From positions 1 through 7,442 of the forward strand of contig JAILNW010000339.1 of the NCBI GenBank assembly GCA_024691145.1: DNA of 7,442 bases, given 5' to 3'. The translations under genes and the position numbers were made by a program. Below the pieces are notes generated by a model. It did not search any database. It saw only the letters and a list, made by a program, of their open reading frames with translations, and had not been told where the DNA came from. Origin of the DNA: Lachnospiraceae bacterium (GTDB lineage Bacteria; Bacillota; Clostridia; Lachnospirales; Lachnospiraceae). This document shows positions 7,344 through 7,442 of the stretch, one piece after another (the first letter of the stretch is position 1; each line of letters begins with the position of its first letter).

Positions 7344-7404
7344 AATAAGAATCCTTATCGGCATAAACCTTTAAGGATTCTTATTATTTATCTTTTTTCT
7401 CTTT
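7344..7404 (+). terminator. Rho-independent terminator of the V-ATPase operon
   Basis: AATAAGAATCCTTA (7344-7357) pairs perfectly with TAAGGATTCTTATT (7372-7385), a 14-bp stem with a 14-base loop. A U-rich tract follows (7386-7404) with a run of six T at 7393-7398. The stem is long but has only three G-C pairs, so strength is uncertain. On the minus strand the same stem is followed by TTTTATGGGATTTTTT, so it may work in both directions. Confidence 0.75.
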
Positions 7405-7412
7405 AAAAATCA

Positions 7413-7442
7413 TTAATATGCATAATCAGAATCTAAATCATA
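7413..7442 (-). CDS. Possible C-terminal tail of a convergent gene (partial)
   Basis: Read from the right edge on the minus strand, only one frame stays open: nine codons giving YDLDSDYAY and then TAA at 7415-7413. The acidic, aromatic tail and the shared terminator-like hairpin just beyond would fit a convergent gene. Nine codons are far too few to identify a product, and chance alone could give this. Confidence 0.2.
   Translation of the reverse strand, partial: YDLDSDYAY

Noticed and set aside
7418..7442. ATG on the + strand open to the right edge
   Set aside because: Only eight codons are visible, no Shine-Dalgarno precedes it, and it follows the terminator without a visible promoter.

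Overview
This window is almost entirely one operon on the + strand that encodes a V-type (A/V-type) rotary ATPase. The DNA is visibly AT-rich. Leucine is heavily written as CTT, Shine-Dalgarno sequences are strong, and genes are tightly packed. With a clostridial style of V-ATPase subunits, notably the 141-aa proteolipid and a GGFGTGKT P-loop in subunit A, this suggests a low-GC Firmicute, most likely a member of the Clostridia such as a Lachnospiraceae relative. That placement is inference from style and remembered family sequences, not from a database match.

Layout: the C-terminal end of a subunit C/AC39-like protein (39-182, cut by an in-frame stop at its upstream side); subunit I/a, the membrane stator (187-2157); subunit K/c, the rotor proteolipid (2181-2606); subunit F, central stalk (2622-2930); subunit E, peripheral stalk (2946-3512); catalytic subunit A (3523-5289); non-catalytic subunit B (5305-6675); and shaft subunit D (6691-7317). 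A hairpin and U-rich terminator (7344-7404) ends the operon. The last 30 bases may hold the tail of a convergent gene. No long gene-free stretch exists; the longest non-coding part is the 3' end after 7317.

Together A3B3 hydrolyses or makes ATP, D and F form the rotating shaft, C joins the shaft to the K ring, I provides the ion half-channels, and E (with a G/H partner not seen here) holds the stator. The complex pumps H+ or Na+ across the membrane, or runs in reverse as an ATP synthase. I see no promoter; the operon start lies upstream of the window.

I did not find an undescribed system. The points that deserve a second look are the broken reading frame of subunit C at the left edge, the unusual two-part proteolipid with a possible signal-peptidase site, the gene order with no G/H subunit in view, and the P-loop variant in subunit A.
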